Positions 12,878 through 13,064 of a stretch of 13,064 bases of DNA are shown here, in pieces. The notes beneath the pieces were generated by a model that searched no databases, was not told where the DNA came from, and saw only the letters and a program-made list of their open reading frames with translations. This DNA comes from Burkholderia sp. (GTDB lineage: Bacteria; Pseudomonadota; Gammaproteobacteria; Burkholderiales; Burkholderiaceae), in NCBI GenBank assembly GCA_030151225.1, contig JASLEG010000091.1, positions 1-13,064 on the forward strand, written 5' to 3'. The translations under genes and the position numbers were made by a program. The stretch's first letter is position 1. Each line of letters opens with the position of its first letter.

Positions 12878-13064
12878 CCCGCGTTGAGCGCCCGCACCTG
12901 CTCCACCAGCGCCAGCGGCTTCTGCAGCCAGGCCTTCCAGAACGCCAGGAACTCGTCGATCGGGCAGGCGGGCGACACGAGCCAGCCCTGGATCTCGTCG
13001 CAGCCCACCGACGTCACGGCGTTGAGCTGCGCGGCCGACTCGACGCCCTCGGCCACGGTGCGCA
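12874..13064 (-). CDS. EAL-domain protein, C-terminus (partial)
   Basis: The visible 62 codons plus stop read RTVAEGVESAAQLNAVTSVG and then CDEIQGWLVSPACPIDEF, followed by a 22-residue tail ending VRALNAG. This is the C-terminal end of an EAL domain: AEGVES is the conserved glutamate-bearing strand and GCDEIQGWLVS with its following proline is the last signature. EAL domains hydrolyse or bind cyclic-di-GMP. Most catalytic residues, including the EAL motif itself, lie beyond the right edge, so activity and any GGDEF or sensory domains cannot be judged. The stop at 12874-12876 is 69 nt upstream of plsY on the same strand, leaving co-transcription possible. Confidence 0.9.
   Translation of the reverse strand, partial: RTVAEGVESAAQLNAVTSVGCDEIQGWLVSPACPIDEFLAFWKAWLQKPLALVEQVRALNAG

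Noticed and set aside
1..13064. CRISPR array, mobile element, tRNA/rRNA, prophage or defence system
   Set aside because: No regularly spaced repeats, terminal inverted repeats, transposase or integrase, tRNA cloverleaf or defence-gene family was seen. All genes are standard housekeeping families with uniform composition.

Overview
The window is a GC-rich (by eye well above 65% G+C), densely packed stretch of chromosomal housekeeping genes. Gene content, protein sequences and gene order (xseA / lpxK-ycaR-kdsB-adk / SDR / sirB1-like-murJ / rpsT / DUF3579 / argF / murB / yajQ / plsY) point to a betaproteobacterium, most likely Burkholderia sensu lato. I cannot fix the species from the sequence. 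No tRNA, rRNA, CRISPR array, insertion sequence, integrase, phage gene or toxin-antitoxin pair is visible, and base and codon use look uniform. This is core genome rather than an island.

Layout, left to right. (1) 1-972, minus: the N-terminal 324 codons of xseA, cut by the window edge. (2) 973-1451: a 479-nt gene-free region with an AT-rich island, phased TTGTGAC repeats, a perfect DnaA box and a candidate lpxK promoter. (3) 1452-4429, plus: lpxK, a Trm112-like zinc-finger gene, kdsB and adk, ending in a strong intrinsic terminator. (4) 4612-5370, plus: a short-chain dehydrogenase of the HSD10 / 3-hydroxyacyl-CoA dehydrogenase type. (5) 5515-7913, minus: murJ followed by a SirB1-like transglutaminase-fold/TPR gene with an ATGA overlap. 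This pair converges on the SDR gene across a 16-bp hairpin. (6) 8285-8557, plus: rpsT, with a clear sigma70 promoter, a long leader and its own terminator. (7) 8739-9062, minus: a DUF3579 protein, divergent from argF (9342-10271, plus). (8) 10356-11432, minus: murB, convergent with argF across a terminator and divergent from yajQ (11594-12079, plus), with candidate face-to-face promoters. (9) 12169-12804, minus: plsY. (10) 12874-13064, minus: the C-terminus of an EAL-domain protein, cut by the window edge.

Most genes serve the envelope. LpxK completes lipid IVA, KdsB makes the CMP-Kdo that is attached to it, MurB makes UDP-MurNAc, MurJ flips lipid II and PlsY makes lysophosphatidic acid. Adk, ArgF, S20 and XseA serve nucleotide, arginine, ribosome and DNA metabolism. 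YajQ-family proteins and EAL domains are both linked to cyclic-di-GMP in other bacteria, so the right end may carry two unrelated c-di-GMP-associated proteins.

I found no previously undescribed multi-gene system. The points worth a second look are regulatory: the xseA-lpxK intergenic region, a possibly near-leaderless murJ mRNA, the colliding murB/yajQ promoters, the long rpsT leader and the altered catalytic position of the SirB1-like protein. Promoter calls are by eye and are weaker than the gene calls.
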